This document shows, one piece after another, positions 43,561 to 57,929 of a stretch of DNA of 64,000 bases. A program made the position numbers and the translations under genes. How positions within the stretch are numbered: position 1 is the first letter of the stretch; each line of letters opens with the position of its first letter. The stretch spans positions 11,551,625 to 11,615,624 of the forward strand of contig NC_084599.1 of NCBI RefSeq assembly GCF_033807715.1. The letters run 5' to 3'. The notes beneath the pieces are model-generated. The model had not been told where the DNA came from and ran no database searches. It saw only the letters and a program-made list of their open reading frames with translations. The stretch comes from Cololabis saira (Eukaryota; Chordata; Actinopteri; Beloniformes; Belonidae).

Positions 43561-44736
43561 GGCTAGATTTATTTCCATATATCCCTTTGTAGGTTTTGGA
43601 GTATGATATTGTAATATGTTTTTTTTATTCATGAATTTTACCATTACTTTTATGGATTTTATCTTTTCATAAGCATTTTATTTTATTTTTATTCTTTGTT
43701 TCCTCTTGTGATATTGTGCTTTGTCTGTGTGTGAGCCCACCAAATCAAATCCCAATCAATCATGTTGATGTGGCAATAAAGTGTTGAATCTTTAATCTTG
43801 TAATTTGATAACCATAGGTTGTATAGGAAAAATCTGTGTAATCTCTACCTTTAAAATTATAGTACTTACGAAGCATAGGTGAGATAATGGCATAAGTAAA
43901 TTAATTTCAAGAGGGAGCTCCAATGTAAAGTATCTGCTTTCATTTACTCATTTTGTCATTGTTTGAAGGTTTTTTCCTGTTTAGCAGGGTTTCATCTTTT
44001 TGATCACTTATAATAAACATGTTTAAACAATGAGGTTTTGATTAAAGTCACACATTTTTGATCTATGGAGTAATGAACTCTGTAACATAGAAGCAATAGA
44101 CAGGCTATCGTATTTGATTTCTTTTTGCTTCCCAGAAAACAAAGATTGATGAAATGTCTTTGTGTTGTGTTATATGTGTATTACAGTCCAGTGCTTGACA
44201 GCTTGACTTATTTGAATCAGATATGGCTTGGTATCCATATCAGGAGATATGGGATGCGGAAGCAGGCAGGGGCAGAGTAGTGGTAGAATACAATAGCTGT
44301 TTAATATATGTAATATTTAATGATGGAGTGGCAAACCGGGGTGGTGGTCCCTCTGTTTAAAAAGGGGGACCGGAGAGTGTGTTCCAACTACAGGGGGATC
44401 ACACTTCTCAGCCTCCCCGGGAAAGTCTACGCCAGGGTACTGGAGGGGAGATTACGGGCAATAGTTGAACCTCGGATTCAGGAGGAACAATGCGGTTTTC
44501 GTCCCGGTCGTGGAACACTGGACCAGCTCTATACCCTCCGCAGGGTGCTCGAGGGTTCATGGGAATTTGCCCAACCAGTCTACATGTGTTTTGTGGATCT
44601 GGAGAAGGCATTTGACCGTGTCCCTCGTGCCATTCTGTGGGGGTTGCTAAGTGAGTATGGGGTCCGGGGCCCTCTATTAAGGGCTGTCCGGTCTCTATAT
44701 GATCGAAGCAGGAGTCTGGTTCGCATTGCCAGCAGT

Positions 44737-46157
<1,421 letters not shown>

Positions 46158-46949
46158 CCGGCAGTAGATCAGACTTGTTCCCGGTGCATGTTGGACTCCG
46201 GCAGGGCTGCCCTTTGTCACCGGTCCTGTTCATAATTTATATGGACAGGATTTCTAGGCGCAGCCAGGGGCCGGAGGGGATCCGGAGTTCAAGTATCTCG
46301 GGATCTTGTTCACGAGTGAGGGAACGATGGAGCGTGAGATTGACAGGCGGATCGGTGCAGCCCCCGCAGTTATGCGGTCGATGTACTGGACCGTCGTGGT
46401 AAAGAGGGAGCTGAGTCGAAAGGCGAAGCTTTCGATTTACCGGTCAATCTACGCCCCTACCCTCACCTATGGTCATGAACTTTGGGTAGTGACCGAAAGG
46501 ACAAGATCGCGGATACAAGCGGCCGAGATGAGTTTCCTCCGCAGGGTGGCTGGACGCTCCCTTAGAGATAGGGTGAGGAGTTCGGTCACCCGGGAGGAGC
46601 TCGGAGTCGAGCCGCTGCTCCTCCACATTGAGAGGAGTCAGCTGAGGTGGCTTGGGCATCTGTACCGGATGCCTCCTGGAGGCATCCCTAGGGAGGTGTT
46701 CCAGGCATGTCCCTCCTCCCTAGGGAGGTGTTCCAGGCATGTCCCACCGGGAGGAGACCCCGGGGAAGACCCAGGACACGCTGGAGAGACTATGTCTCTC
46801 GGCTGGCCTGGGAACACCTCGGACTCCCCTCGGAGGAGCTGGAGGAAGTGTCTGGGGTGAAGGAAGTCTGGGCATCTCTGTTGAGGCTGCTGCCCCTGCG
46901 ACCCGGGAACGGATAAAGCGGAAGAAGATGAGTGAGATATTTAATGATG

Positions 46950-49530
46950 TTGCTGACTGCAATGACACCAAATAACAGTAGCTGACAGCTTTAGGCTTTT
47001 TCCTTATCTTCCTTGTTTGACTTGTCTGTGTTATGCCTCTGAATTGAGGGGGCAAATAGCCAAAATTTAACAACAAAAGAAAAATAAATCAAAACAAAAT
47101 GAAATATTCATAATGACCCAGTTCCAGCAGGACACTCTGGGCAAAAAAGACTTTATTCTAATTTTACACTCTGTTTCCAATGCCGACTGTCATGTATCTT
47201 TAAACAGATATAACTACCTTTTGTTGCTAAGCAACACTACTGTCATGTGAACTGCAAAGATGTTAGTCTTAGAGGACATATTGTTTATTATCTGAAGACT
47301 AGTTTTGCTTTACACAAGCATAAATTAGTTTGGGATAAAAGCATCAACACACTACATTAAACATGGGCAAATATTGTAAGTCTCCAGTTTTCCACTAAAA
47401 AAAGATCTGACAGTTGGGATATGAGCTTTGAAGGGGGCGTGTGTTGTTTGGCATTGAAGGCTTTGGGCTTCAAGGCTTGCAATGTGGTGTTTGTCATTGA
47501 ACTGCATATTGCAAATGCTCTCTGGGGCTGGAATCTGGTAACTTCAGAGGGCAGGTCAATGCCGTGAGCTCTTGTGTTGCTTGAGCATGCTTTGGCTATC
47601 AATTAAGTCTGTCATGACTCATGTGGCAAAGCAGAAAGGTGCTTCCAATAGATAAATAAAAAACCTTTTATCTGTCTCTCAATCACTGACTGAAATCAGA
47701 ATATGTGAAAAGAAGCCAAGGCGTGTAGTCTGAATCATCTTATTCATGTGACTCCAGCCTATATTAGCTTCTGAAATTGCTTCTGAAATGATCACGCTTT
47801 CAGCCCATCCATCTCATCCAACTTTGTTGTAACTGTCAGTCCATCTAGCTGCTAAGACACTTCAGCAGAGCAACTGTAACAAACAGCTGTGTGAAGGGTA
47901 ATGTGTCTCTTGACAAAGCTCCAACAATCCTGTAATGGCTGTGAGACTAATTTTTCCCACCCCAAATGTTCATTTTTCCTCAAGCTATGAAAAACAAAGA
48001 ACTAATAATGTTGTGATGGGAATAATTGAGATTTTATGGACTTCTCCCTACATGGTCACAGCTTTCTGTCTTTCTGTCAGCCTTCCAGGATGAGCAACAA
48101 AAGAGCACTTAAGATGATGTTGGTTTATTTGAAGTAATGAATATTTATTCAATCACGACATAGTGATAATCTTTAAAATACCCACCATAAGAACTTGTCT
48201 TGTAAACTGGCAGCAAATAAACAGAAAATATTATAATTATATAATAATTCTATATCCTCCATCATAATTGTTGGCATTTTATTTGCAGCTGTCAGCCTTG
48301 GAGATATCCCTCAGAGAGTGGAATTACATTCTTTAGCTTGGTATTTTTTTTTAATATCTTTTTGTATTTTATATTTTAATTGTTTATTTCACATTGTAAT
48401 GTGTTCTTTTATATAAATTGATCTATACTATGTCATCAAAATAGCTTTGGAACCTGTATCTTGGAATTTTGGACTGGACAACTAAGTATTTTTACAATTT
48501 TAAATGCACACTAAAATAGGCTTTCCTCTAATTTACATTTTAATGTGGTTATTCAGTTATTTATTTTTTAATATCTTCTTATTTTTCATTGGGGCCTCAG
48601 AATATTTTATCACGTCAAGAGGTCAAATCCAGGAAATTAATTGAAAAAGATTCTTCAATATTTTTCCCTTTGTGCTGTTGCTCCCTCATTTAGTATATCA
48701 TAACCACCCGCCCATGGCCAAGTATGGTTGCCATGGGAGATGTGCTTTGTCTGTGATGATGTTTGTGTGTGAAAAAAACATCCACATTAATAGTTTAGAT
48801 AGTATAACCAATCACAGCTAAATTTATAGAGCATCATAGAGCATTTTGGATTAAGCTGAATGGCCAAAATGCAGTTTACCATCTTAGCTTCAACTATTCA
48901 GGGTGAAGTGAAAGCTGTTGAAAGGTTGACTTTAAGCCAGCTTTTGTTGACAAGGAAAGGGTCTTTGATGTTGCACTACACTGTGCCAGTTCACGTCAAG
49001 TATGTTGTAACCATCACATTTCACTGACCTGATTTTTATGAAAGGTCTTCATTGAGTGCGCTCACTCTGCCAGTGTCAGCGTTGCTGCAGCATGTCCCAT
49101 GCTCCACAACCTTTCTGTGAGCCTCAGAGGCTTTTCACGACCAAGGTGACTGATATTGTGGGATTGTTTGCTTCCTGTGTTATTTTTGGTTTGCAGGGAG
49201 TATATCCATGAAACTGATCTTCCCAGTAAAAGCGCATCGCCATTTTAATTTGAAAATATTTGATGAAAGCCTCAGGTTATCTTGTTATCTTGTCTGATAG
49301 TTTATTGCACTGGCTTTCCACTCTTCACTACTTCTACTACTCATCTCAAGCTGTACATAACTATACAACTGACACTTCAAATCCCCTTATTTACCTTTTT
49401 AGTTTGTGTAATAGAGCCAGTCCAGCTGTTCTCTGCCTCTCCGACCACTGTGGCTGAGAACCTGATGGTATTATTCATTTATTTTTGCTAAGACTCTAGC
49501 TTGCCAGGTTGCTTTAACTTTTATCATTTG
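46950..49530. other. Intergenic stretch, nothing recognised
   Basis: AT-rich DNA with only short frames on either strand and no splice-linked coding text or terminal repeats that I could find. Confidence 0.4.
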
Positions 49531-49539
49531 ATCAGATAT

Positions 49540-50985
49540 TCTGATGCCATGCCTGAATACCGTTATCAGCCCACCCGCAGAGCCATCTCTCACCATTCCC
49601 ATGGTGGACGGATTTGCTACTCTGCATAGACATTGCAGCCAACTTCATTTCCTCTTACTCCTTTTGCAATGCAAATTCAGCGTACATTTGGCCTCAGTTA
49701 TGTCTGTGTTAGTGCCTCCCAAGGTATAACAGCAGCGCAACAATGGAGGAATGAAATTTTCTGCTGTTCTGACTGTATTCCAGGGCAGGTTGGGATACCA
49801 CGATCTATAAACTGTGACCACCATCCTGTGTTACGATAACCTTCACAAAGCCTCTTGACAGGTCCAGAGGCAAGGGGATCAAAGACTGCTCCAATCAGCT
49901 AGAAGGTTGTTTTTTTTTCTTTTCCCCAGGCTACTTCAGAAACTTAACTCTGGGTGTGCTCCCAACCCCTGTAATGAATACACTATAATCCCAATCCCCC
50001 CCAAAATCACATGCTCAGGATTTAAAGGATTACAGACCAGTGGCCTTGAAGTCTGTTTTGTGAAAATGTATGGAGAGAGCTATGGGTAACGTTACAGTGC
50101 CTTCCCTCATAAGCAAACTAAACTAGACAGTTTTATCATGAGGCAAAATGTGGTGATGATGTAGGTCTCACACTTTCAAATTCTGTCACTAAACAGATGG
50201 ACTCTGAATATTTTAATCATGGACTTTTAATCATAATTTTAATCATGGATCTTATTTTTTAACCCGTTACACATAGACACCCTGCTGCCCCATAATTTGA
50301 ATCTGACGGTCCATCCCCCACTGATTTTATGGATTGAGAGCTTTGTATCTGACAAACCATGTTTAAAACTGTTTTGAAATCAACAAATTGGTGTTACATT
50401 ACGTGTGACACTGGGCCATGTTTTATTGGCCATTCTCTTCTCTATGAACCCTAACAACATCTTGTAACAGTGAAGGAAGGACATTTTAATATTGCTGATG
50501 ACATGGTTCTGGTGGCTCACCAGACTGACAATCATGCTTTGACCATTCACTAGCAAGCAATCAGTAACCTGGTCCAGAAATGTATGAAATATTTACTGAG
50601 GTTGAACATTTCCAAGACCAAGGAGTTGTGCTTGGGGCGAAAGGATAAATCAACAACAGCCCTCTTCCAACAGCTCAGCATTCAAGATGAGCTTATCGAG
50701 CGGGTTGAGACTTTAAAATACCTGGGCATGGAATTTGACCCCTCTCTCACCTTTCCTTTCCACCTCCTCCAACAGCTGAGAAAATCAAGGCCCTTTAATA
50801 TTACTAAATACGTTTTTAACTCTAACAGATAATAAGGCCAAACAAATCTCCAGTTTACCTAAAGCTCCTCTCTTTGAGCTTTACACCCACTCTGTGATCA
50901 GCACAGGCCGCATTGATCACAGAAGACTCCACTCACCCCAACTGAACAAACTGATTAGGAAGGCTGACTCTGCACTGGGAACTGC
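49540..50985 (+). repeat. Decayed L2/CR1-type LINE
   Basis: Plus-strand fragments in changing frames: IPIPPKITCSGFKGLQTSGL (finger/palm start), FNIADDMVLVAHQTDN (broken FADD box, near 50490) and LRLNISKTKELCLG followed by VETLKYLGMEFDP (50584-50750). The order is that of a LINE reverse transcriptase. Many stops. Dead. Confidence 0.65.
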
Positions 50986-51167
50986 TCTGGAGCCCTGAAC
51001 CCCTCTCTGAAAAGAACGGTGCATAGACTACAAAACATAATTCACTTCTTCTATGCTTCAGTGGATCTTTTGGTTTGATGAAGTTACGACTGATACGTGA
51101 GTTCTACCTCCTGCAGCTACTGCATAACCTGCTACTAAGATTTTAATAGAATAGAATAAAATAGAAT

Positions 51168-51240
51168 AGAGCCCAGGGTGTACCACACCTTCACCTACCG
51201 GCAGCTGGGATAGGCTCCAGTAAACCCCCTGTGACCTTTA
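51168..51240. repeat. Inverted piece of the common CCATCC teleost repeat
   Basis: CAGGGTGTACCACACCTTC ... GCAGCTGGGATAGGCTCC, the reverse complement of the family seen at 35141. Confidence 0.5.
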
Positions 51241-51262
51241 ATAGCAATTAAACAGGTATAGA

Positions 51263-54125
51263 TTAGATTAGATTAGATTCAACTTTATTGTCATTGCACA
51301 TGTTAAAGTACAGGGCAACGGAATGCAGTTAGCATCTAACTGGAAGTGCTTGTACAATGAAATAAACAAAATGTACAGCATATACACGTATATACACATA
51401 TATTTGAGTATGTATGTATGTACACAGTGCAGATTAATAAATACTGTTGTTATAAGGTGCAGGTCAGACATGAATGAGTGATAATATATATTATAAACAG
51501 ATGAGATGTGATTATATGATTTACAACAGATTTGAGTTACAGTACGTACATGGGTGATTGCAGCATTCCCAGTGTGGAAGTATTTACAGTAGTGCGAGGA
51601 GGTAGTTGGTAAAAAAGTCCAGTGCAATTATATTATGTACAGATGTGCAGAATAGTGCAAAGAGTTAGTGGGTACTAGCCCCGTTCACTTCTGGGGGGGT
51701 GGAGGGATAGGGGTTGGTGTGGGTGGTGGCCTGGGGGGGCAGAGTTCAGCAGGGAGACAGCTGTGGGGAAGAAGCTGTTTCTGAACCTGGTGGTTCGTGT
51801 ACGGAGACTCCTGTAGCGCCTCCCAGAGGACAGGAGGGCAAACAGTCTGTGTGCTGGGTGGTAGGAGTTCTTGATAATGTTGGTTGTTCTCCTGAGACAA
51901 CGCTTCCTGTGGATGGTGTTCATGGCAGGAAGTGAAGCTCCGGCGATGCGCTGGGCGGTTTTCACCACCCTCTGCAGTGCCTTCCGGTCAGCGCTAGACC
52001 AGTTCCTGTACCAGATACAGTTGGTAAGGATGCTCTCGATGGTGCAGCGGTAGAAGTTCACCAGCACGTCTGAAGAGAGGTGGTGTTTCCTCAGAGTCCT
52101 CAAGAAGAAGAGGCGCTGGTGAGGCTTCTTGACCAGGTTGGAGCAGTTTGTTGTCCAGGAGAGGTCCTGTGAAATGTGGATCCCCAGGAATTTGAAGCTG
52201 GTCACACGTTCCACTGCCAAACCGTTGATGTGGATGGGTGGATGAGTGACAGCATTCTTCCTGAAGTCCACAATCAGTTCTTTGGTTTTTGAGGTATTGA
52301 GCCTCAGGTTATTGTCCTCACACCCTGCAGCGAGGTGATCCACCTCCTCCCTGAAGGCCGACTCATCATTGCTCCTGATGATGGCAATCACGGTGGTGTC
52401 GTCCGCAAACTTGATAATGGCGTTGGAGCCATGTACAGGTCTGCAGTCATGGGTGAAGAGGGAGTAGAGGAATGGACTCAACACGCAGCCTTGTGGTACG
52501 CCAGTGTTGATGGTGAGTGTGGAGGACCAGTGGTGGTCTAATCGGACATGTTGTGGCCTTCTGGTCAGAAAGTCCAGTAGCCAGTTGCAGATGGGAGCTG
52601 GGATGCCCAGGTCTGCTAGTTTGACTACTAGCTTTGACGGGATGACAGTGTTGAATGCTGAACTGAAGTCTATGAATAGCATTCTGGCATAAGTGTTGTT
52701 GTTGTCCAGGTGTGAGAGGACAGAGTGCAGCGCTGTGGAGACGGCATCCTCTGTGCTCCTGTTCTTGCGGTAGGCAAATTGGTGGGGATCCAAGGTGGGG
52801 GGCAGGCAGGATTTGGTGTGCCAGGACCAGCTGCTATAGGTATTTGGAGATGATGGGGGTGAAGGCTACTGGGCGGTGGTCGTTGAGACACGCTGGTGTG
52901 GAGCTCTTCGGTACCGGCACAATGGTGGTAGATTTGAAGCAGGCGGGAGCAACAGCACGGGCCAGGGACAGGTTGAATAAGTCCGCCAGGACCTCCGCCA
53001 GCTCCCCAGCGCATGCTCTGAGCACACGTCCAGGGATGCCATCAGGGCCTGCAGCTTTGTGTGCATTGGTTGGCTCAGCACTGCTTCAACATCAGTGGGG
53101 AGTGTTAGTGGCGGGTGGTTGGCAGTCAGCTCTGCCCTTATTGCTGGTGTGTGGTTATCCTTCTCAAAATGAGCGTGGAACTCGTTCAGCTCGTTGAGGA
53201 AGGATGTGTCAGAGGAAGGGGGTGGGGTTGGAGGGCTTGAAGTCGCTGATGACCTGAATGCCCTGCCACATCCGTCGGGGGTTGGAGTTGGAGAAGTGCA
53301 GTTTGTAGCAGTACTTAGCCTTCTTGATGCCCTTTTTCAGCTCAGCCCTGGCTGTACTGTAGGCTTGTGCGTCTCCCGATCTGAAGGCGGTGTTGCGGGC
53401 CTTCAGCAGTAGACGAACATCCTTGTTCATCCAGGGCTTCTGGTTGGGGTACATGGTAATCCGTTTCTGGGTGGTGACACTGTCTATGGTGGTGGAGATG
53501 TAATCCATTACTGAGGAAGCGTAGCTCTCGATGTCAGTGTGGGAGTGAGTGGTTGCCTGGGCAGCAAACATACTCCAGTCTGCGTGTCTGAAGCGGTCTT
53601 GCAGCTCAGACTCTGCTCCCACAGGCCACACTTGTATTGTCCTCACTGTGGGTTTCACACATGGAAAGTATGTAGGTGATAAAAACAGGGAGAGGTGGTC
53701 AGACTGTCCTATATGGGGGAGGGGTGTCGCTCTGTATGCTCCTGAGATGTTAGAATAAACATGGTCCAGAGTCTTGTCTCCTCTGGTGTGGCAGGAAACA
53801 TGTTGATGAAATCTGGGGAGGACTGTCTTCAAGTTGGAGTGATTGAAGTCACCTGCAACAATAAAAGCAGCCTCCGGGTGTGGTGTCTGCTGTTTGCTAA
53901 TGGCTGCATGCAGTTCTTTCATTGCAAGTTTAGCATTAGCATCCGGTGGTACATAAATAGGAGTGATGATAACTGATGTGAGTTCTCTTGGGAGTTAAAA
54001 AGGTCGACATTTTACCATGAGAAACTCCACATCAGCTGAGCAGTGACTCTCGGTGATAACAGAGTTAGTGCACCAAGCATTGTTTATATAAATGCACAAA
54101 CCTCCACCTTTGGTTTTATCGGAAC
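51263..54125 (-). mobile_element. Rex1 LINE, 2.9 kb, 5'-truncated
   Basis: Reads leftward: endonuclease C-terminal part (54125-53209; KTKGGGLCIYINNAW, FIVAGDFNHSNLK, SDHLSLFLSP), start of reverse transcriptase (53081-52800; [10 protein letters not shown]), main reverse transcriptase (52793-51675) and a 3' UTR closed by a TAGAT pentamer tail (51263-51284). A stop lies in the endonuclease part and at least one frameshift near 52800. The FSSAFNT block matches the segment used to define fish Rex1. Confidence 0.88.
51675..52793 (-). pseudogene. Rex1 reverse transcriptase, long open segment
   Basis: 372 open codons. Order of motifs: [56 protein letters not shown], the catalytic [41 protein letters not shown] and [13 protein letters not shown], ending in a proline-rich tail. 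The palm is complete here, but the frame is cut from the upstream domains near 52800 and the endonuclease has a stop, so the copy cannot make a whole protein. Confidence 0.85.
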
Positions 54126-54174
54126 CGGCTGCTATGGGCAGAAATATGTGCTACTAGAAACTGAATTTGAATAA

Positions 54175-54278
54175 TTAGGGCCCGAGCACTGAAAGTGCGA
54201 GGACCCTATTGTATCTGTGATGTTTATTAGGGCCCGAGCACTGAAAGTGCGAGGACCCTATTGTATCTGTGATGTTTA
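54175..54278. repeat. Exact 52-bp tandem duplication
   Basis: 54175-54226 and 54227-54278 are the same sequence (TTAGGGCCCGAGCACTGAAA ... GATGTTTA). A (TTA)n run follows at once (54275-54301). Confidence 0.95.
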
Positions 54279-55450
54279 TTATTATTATTATTATTATTAT
54301 TCTCGCCGTAAATAAATTGCCTTTTTGGAGGCCTTAAAATGCTCCAAAACTCACCAAATTTTGCACACGCTTCCAGAGTCGCGTAAAATTACGTATTTTA
54401 TGGGCGACAGGCATGGGTCCACAAGAATGGGCTCTATAGCGCCACCTATTTTATGTTTTTTGACGAGCCCCACAATATGGTTTGACTTACAGCAATGACC
54501 TTTATGTGTGTATTATATTAGACAAAGAGCTACAAAAAAGTCTTTTGGACCCATGGTCTAAGTTACACAGGAAGTCCGGCATTTTGAACAGAAAATGTCA
54601 TTTTTCATGAATTCTGATCATTTCCAGGCCTCGTACTTTAACGAACTCCTCCTAGAGATTTTATCGAATTGGCTCACAACTTGGTTTGTACAATCTAGAC
54701 ACATGGCCGACGCTAAATTGCGAAGCTTTTAAGTTTCTGCCAGAGGGCTTGACCGTAGTGATCCGGCGAAGTTTGAGGTCATTTTTAAGCTTCGCCATCA
54801 AACATCAATTGGCTGTAATTCAGCAATACATTATTTGATGTGGTCGAAAACGTATGTGCATGATTGTAGGTTGGGCCTGAACCCATCTTTGGTGGAATAT
54901 TCCGGATCGGTTGTAGCGCCACCTGTTGGCACCAGGAATTGTCATGTCTTGTAGTATGCATCTGTGCTCCAAACGAGATCAGTTTCTTGATCTCAAAGTT
55001 GGTGAGATAATAGGTAAGGCATTGACGATGAGTGACAGAGAAAACTGTAAGTTTGTATCAAAGGGCGTCGCTGTCAGAGGTTGTCAAATTTCGGGGTCTC
55101 GCCATGAACATAAAAGTTGTTGTAACTTAAACATAATTGGTCAGAATGAACCCAAATTCAATACATTTAATCGGGCTTGCATTCTGAACAAGTGGATATG
55201 ACAATCTTGGATGAACTCCATAGCGCCACCTTTTGGTCAGGTATACATTTTTCATCAAATTATGTGCTTTAGTTGCTGTTTGGTTTATCCAATCTTAATG
55301 CGATTGACACATTTGATTGGCAGTAGGTTCCTTGTTGACTGTGTCGCGTATCGTGGTTATTTCTTGAAAGGAATTGGCATTTTTATGTCACTCTGTATTT
55401 CTGGAAAAATATTAATTAAAAATCAAAGATTTTGTGTAAGGAAAATCAAA
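54175..55450 (+). repeat. Teleost 'GGGCCCGAGCACTG' interspersed repeat
   Basis: The start GGGCCCGAGCACTGAAAGTG and blocks such as CCAAATTTTGCACACGC belong to a repeat I recall from many fish genomes. AGCGCCACCT recurs three times (54439, 54913, 55223) with similar surroundings, so the body may be built of diverged units. No coding frame is supported. Confidence 0.55.
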
Positions 55451-56616
55451 TGACAGTTTCAGATAGCTTACAACAGGAGTAAAAAATCATACACTGTAAC
55501 ATATTGTTTTTGAAAAACTTGGTCACTCTAAAAATTAAAAAAATGAACTAATTACGTAAAAAGCTATGTCTTTGTCAATAAATGTCATAGACATATGGGA
55601 CTTCATCAGTATATTGTTTACTGTATTTTGAAAATGTCCTGTGATTTTGATAAACCTAATCATTAGACGTGATTTTAAATGAATATTTATGTGTGATCAG
55701 CAGAGATGGGAAAAGTACTAACATTCTGTACTCAGTAAAAGTACAAGTACTTGTGAAAAAAAACGACTTTGGTAAAAATAAAAGTACTCATTGAAATAAT
55801 TACTCAAGTAAAAAGTAAAAAGTACAGGCTGTGAAATGTACTTTTAAAGTAAAAGTACAAAGTATTTTACCTCATAACAAACATCCGTTAAGACCTGATC
55901 AGTCTCAATTTAGATTAAACACTTATACCATTTAAACTTGACTCCACACCAAAAAGAAAACAAAGCACAAACTGCAGTCAGTAGAAAGCACATGTAACTC
56001 AAGAGTGTAATTTGTACACGTCTGAGAGTTAAATTAACATTGATCTCACGATATAAAGTGAGATAGAAATGCCATTAAATGGGGGTCCGTAGCCTATAAT
56101 GCATTCTGTGCAAAATTAAAACATCGATGTTTAGGAAAAGTAGACCTGTTAAAACAAAAGCAAAACAAGATTCAATATTCAAGAATTTATTGCCATTTCA
56201 ACATAGTTTCTCAACAACAGTTGATTGAAATTTGCTTTGGTTCACTCAGGGAGAGACAACAAAATAAGTGGAACCGAGAACAAAACCACAACAGAGCAAG
56301 TAGCCTACAGGAATGTAGCATCATACAAGATGTAGCTTATAGTCTACTTACTGCAAATGTTTAGTACCAAAAACATTCCTTTCAAATATAGGGGAGAGAT
56401 GGAAAGGGGAACAAAAAAAAAACAGCACAGGAAAGTAACTGTACACTTTCTGTCTGAAACAAAGGTGAGAGAAGGTAGTGTTCTCTGCAGGTAGTGTTGC
56501 ATAACAAACTTCAGAAACTTGAACGAGAGATCCATTGATGTGAGTGAGGGCTGTGGAACCGAACCAGGCAGCAACACAAATCACAACACAACCCCATACA
56601 TTGACTCAACTCAGGA

Positions 56617-56989
56617 CTACCAAAAGGTTTTGTTAAGCTTCAGCAGAAGCTGGTTCTCAAAGTTCTTTGAGCCAATGCGTGCCCTTTTGGGACGGAGAAT
56701 CAGCCCCTGCAGTGCTAAAAAGCCTCTCACAGGCAGCTGAGGCTGGTAGAGAGGTGTTGAGTTTGAGAGACAGGTGGCACACTGCTGGGTAAGATTTGAG
56801 GACACCCTTGGCATCATCTGGGTTGGCCAGGTAGGACTCGAGCTGATTGGTGTTTTCATGGGCTTTACCCCTCTTGATGGGGGAGAAGAAGTCCTCCTCA
56901 TCTGAAGACTGGGGGCCGGTGTCACCTGGATGCACTGTGGGTTGATCCTTCAGATGACGCTTGATGTAGTCAAGGCCTATGGTATACAA
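56617..56989 (-). pseudogene. hAT transposase C-terminal dimerisation region
   Basis: LSLKLNTSLPASAACERLFS continues in a second frame as LILRPKRARIGSKNFENQLL. This is the conserved hATC signature (SA-CER-FS ... R--L-----E---FL). One frameshift separates the parts. Confidence 0.75.
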
Positions 56990-57211
56990 AAAAAAAAAAA
57001 ATCAAAGGATTATTTATAACCACATAACGGCGGCATCCTTTTTGTGGGAAAGGATTTTGCAGAATATAGCAGCTTCACAAGCTTATGCGACACATAGTAA
57101 GCTTGTCAAGTGGCTATTTTCCACAAAATCTTTGCCCACAATAACATAAAAAATAAAAAAAAACACCCATAAAGAGCCCTGAGGGACTTCGCTCAACCAT
57201 ATGGCGTTTAA

Positions 57212-57434
57212 CCCATTCTGTCCTGATTTCGAAACTTCAAAAATGTCCCATGTCTAAATTCTGTTTTCTGAAAAACCTCAGGCACATTCTCATGATTTTC
57301 CAAAAATAGCAGATCTACAAAGCTCATATCGCGCCACTCGGTGGCGCGATATGAGCTTGTAGATCTGCTATTTTTCAACAGTTAAAGCATAACATAATGC
57401 TCAAAACACCAAATGCGTTCCAGTACAGAATGGG
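57212..57434. mobile_element. piggyBac-type MITE with an internal hairpin
   Basis: TTAA flanks (57208-57211 and 57435-57438) border the inverted ends CCCATTCTGTCCTG / CAGTACAGAATGGG (13 of 14 matching), the piggyBac arrangement. The 223-bp interior holds a hairpin (57302-57375) with arms of about 35 bp, a 3-nt loop and one bulged base. Lies within the broken hAT. Confidence 0.8.
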
Positions 57435-57929
57435 TTAAGTGGTTACCCATACCCATCTAGTGGACATAAATCATAACACATATCACAACAGTTTTGACCT
57501 GCATGAACAACAGCACAATAGTCACTTACCACTTTTTAGGATCTTTTCATCACTTGTCCAGGTTGTCCTGAACTTGAAATACCTCGTCCCGTTCAGGCTC
57601 GGGCTCAGAGTCGTCCTCCGGCAGGGAGCTGGAGTCTTCAGCGTTTACCGGCGTGTCGGCGTCACTAACACTAATCTCCTGCTCCTCCGTGTCGGACATG
57701 CTGCTGCCTGGTTCGGTTCCATAGCTCTCGCTAACATCAATGGATCTCTCGTTCAAGTTATTAAAGTTTGTAAAGCGAATTAGCGAGTAGCGACAATAGA
57801 AAACTACAACGCGAACAACTGTTGCCTTTGTTGTTGTGCCGTGTGCGAGGTGGTAGTGTCCGGGTTTATAGCCAATGAAAAGAAGGAACACGGACAGAGA
57901 GCCAATCACAAGCCGGGATGTAGGGAACC

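Larger units (their letters stand above)
55701..57920 (-). mobile_element. Broken hAT transposon
   Basis: The left end CAGAGATGGGAAAAGTACTA, with repeated AAGTACTC/AAAGTAAAAGTAC subterminal motifs, is a hAT terminus. Minus-strand pieces of the transposase follow: the C-terminal dimerisation motif in two frames (56989-56617) and an acidic N-terminus (57700-57545, MSDTEEQEISVSDADTPVN then a GTAAGT donor). The other terminus is not seen before the retrotransposon LTR at about 57.93 kb, so it may lie beyond the window, split off by that insertion. Confidence 0.7.
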
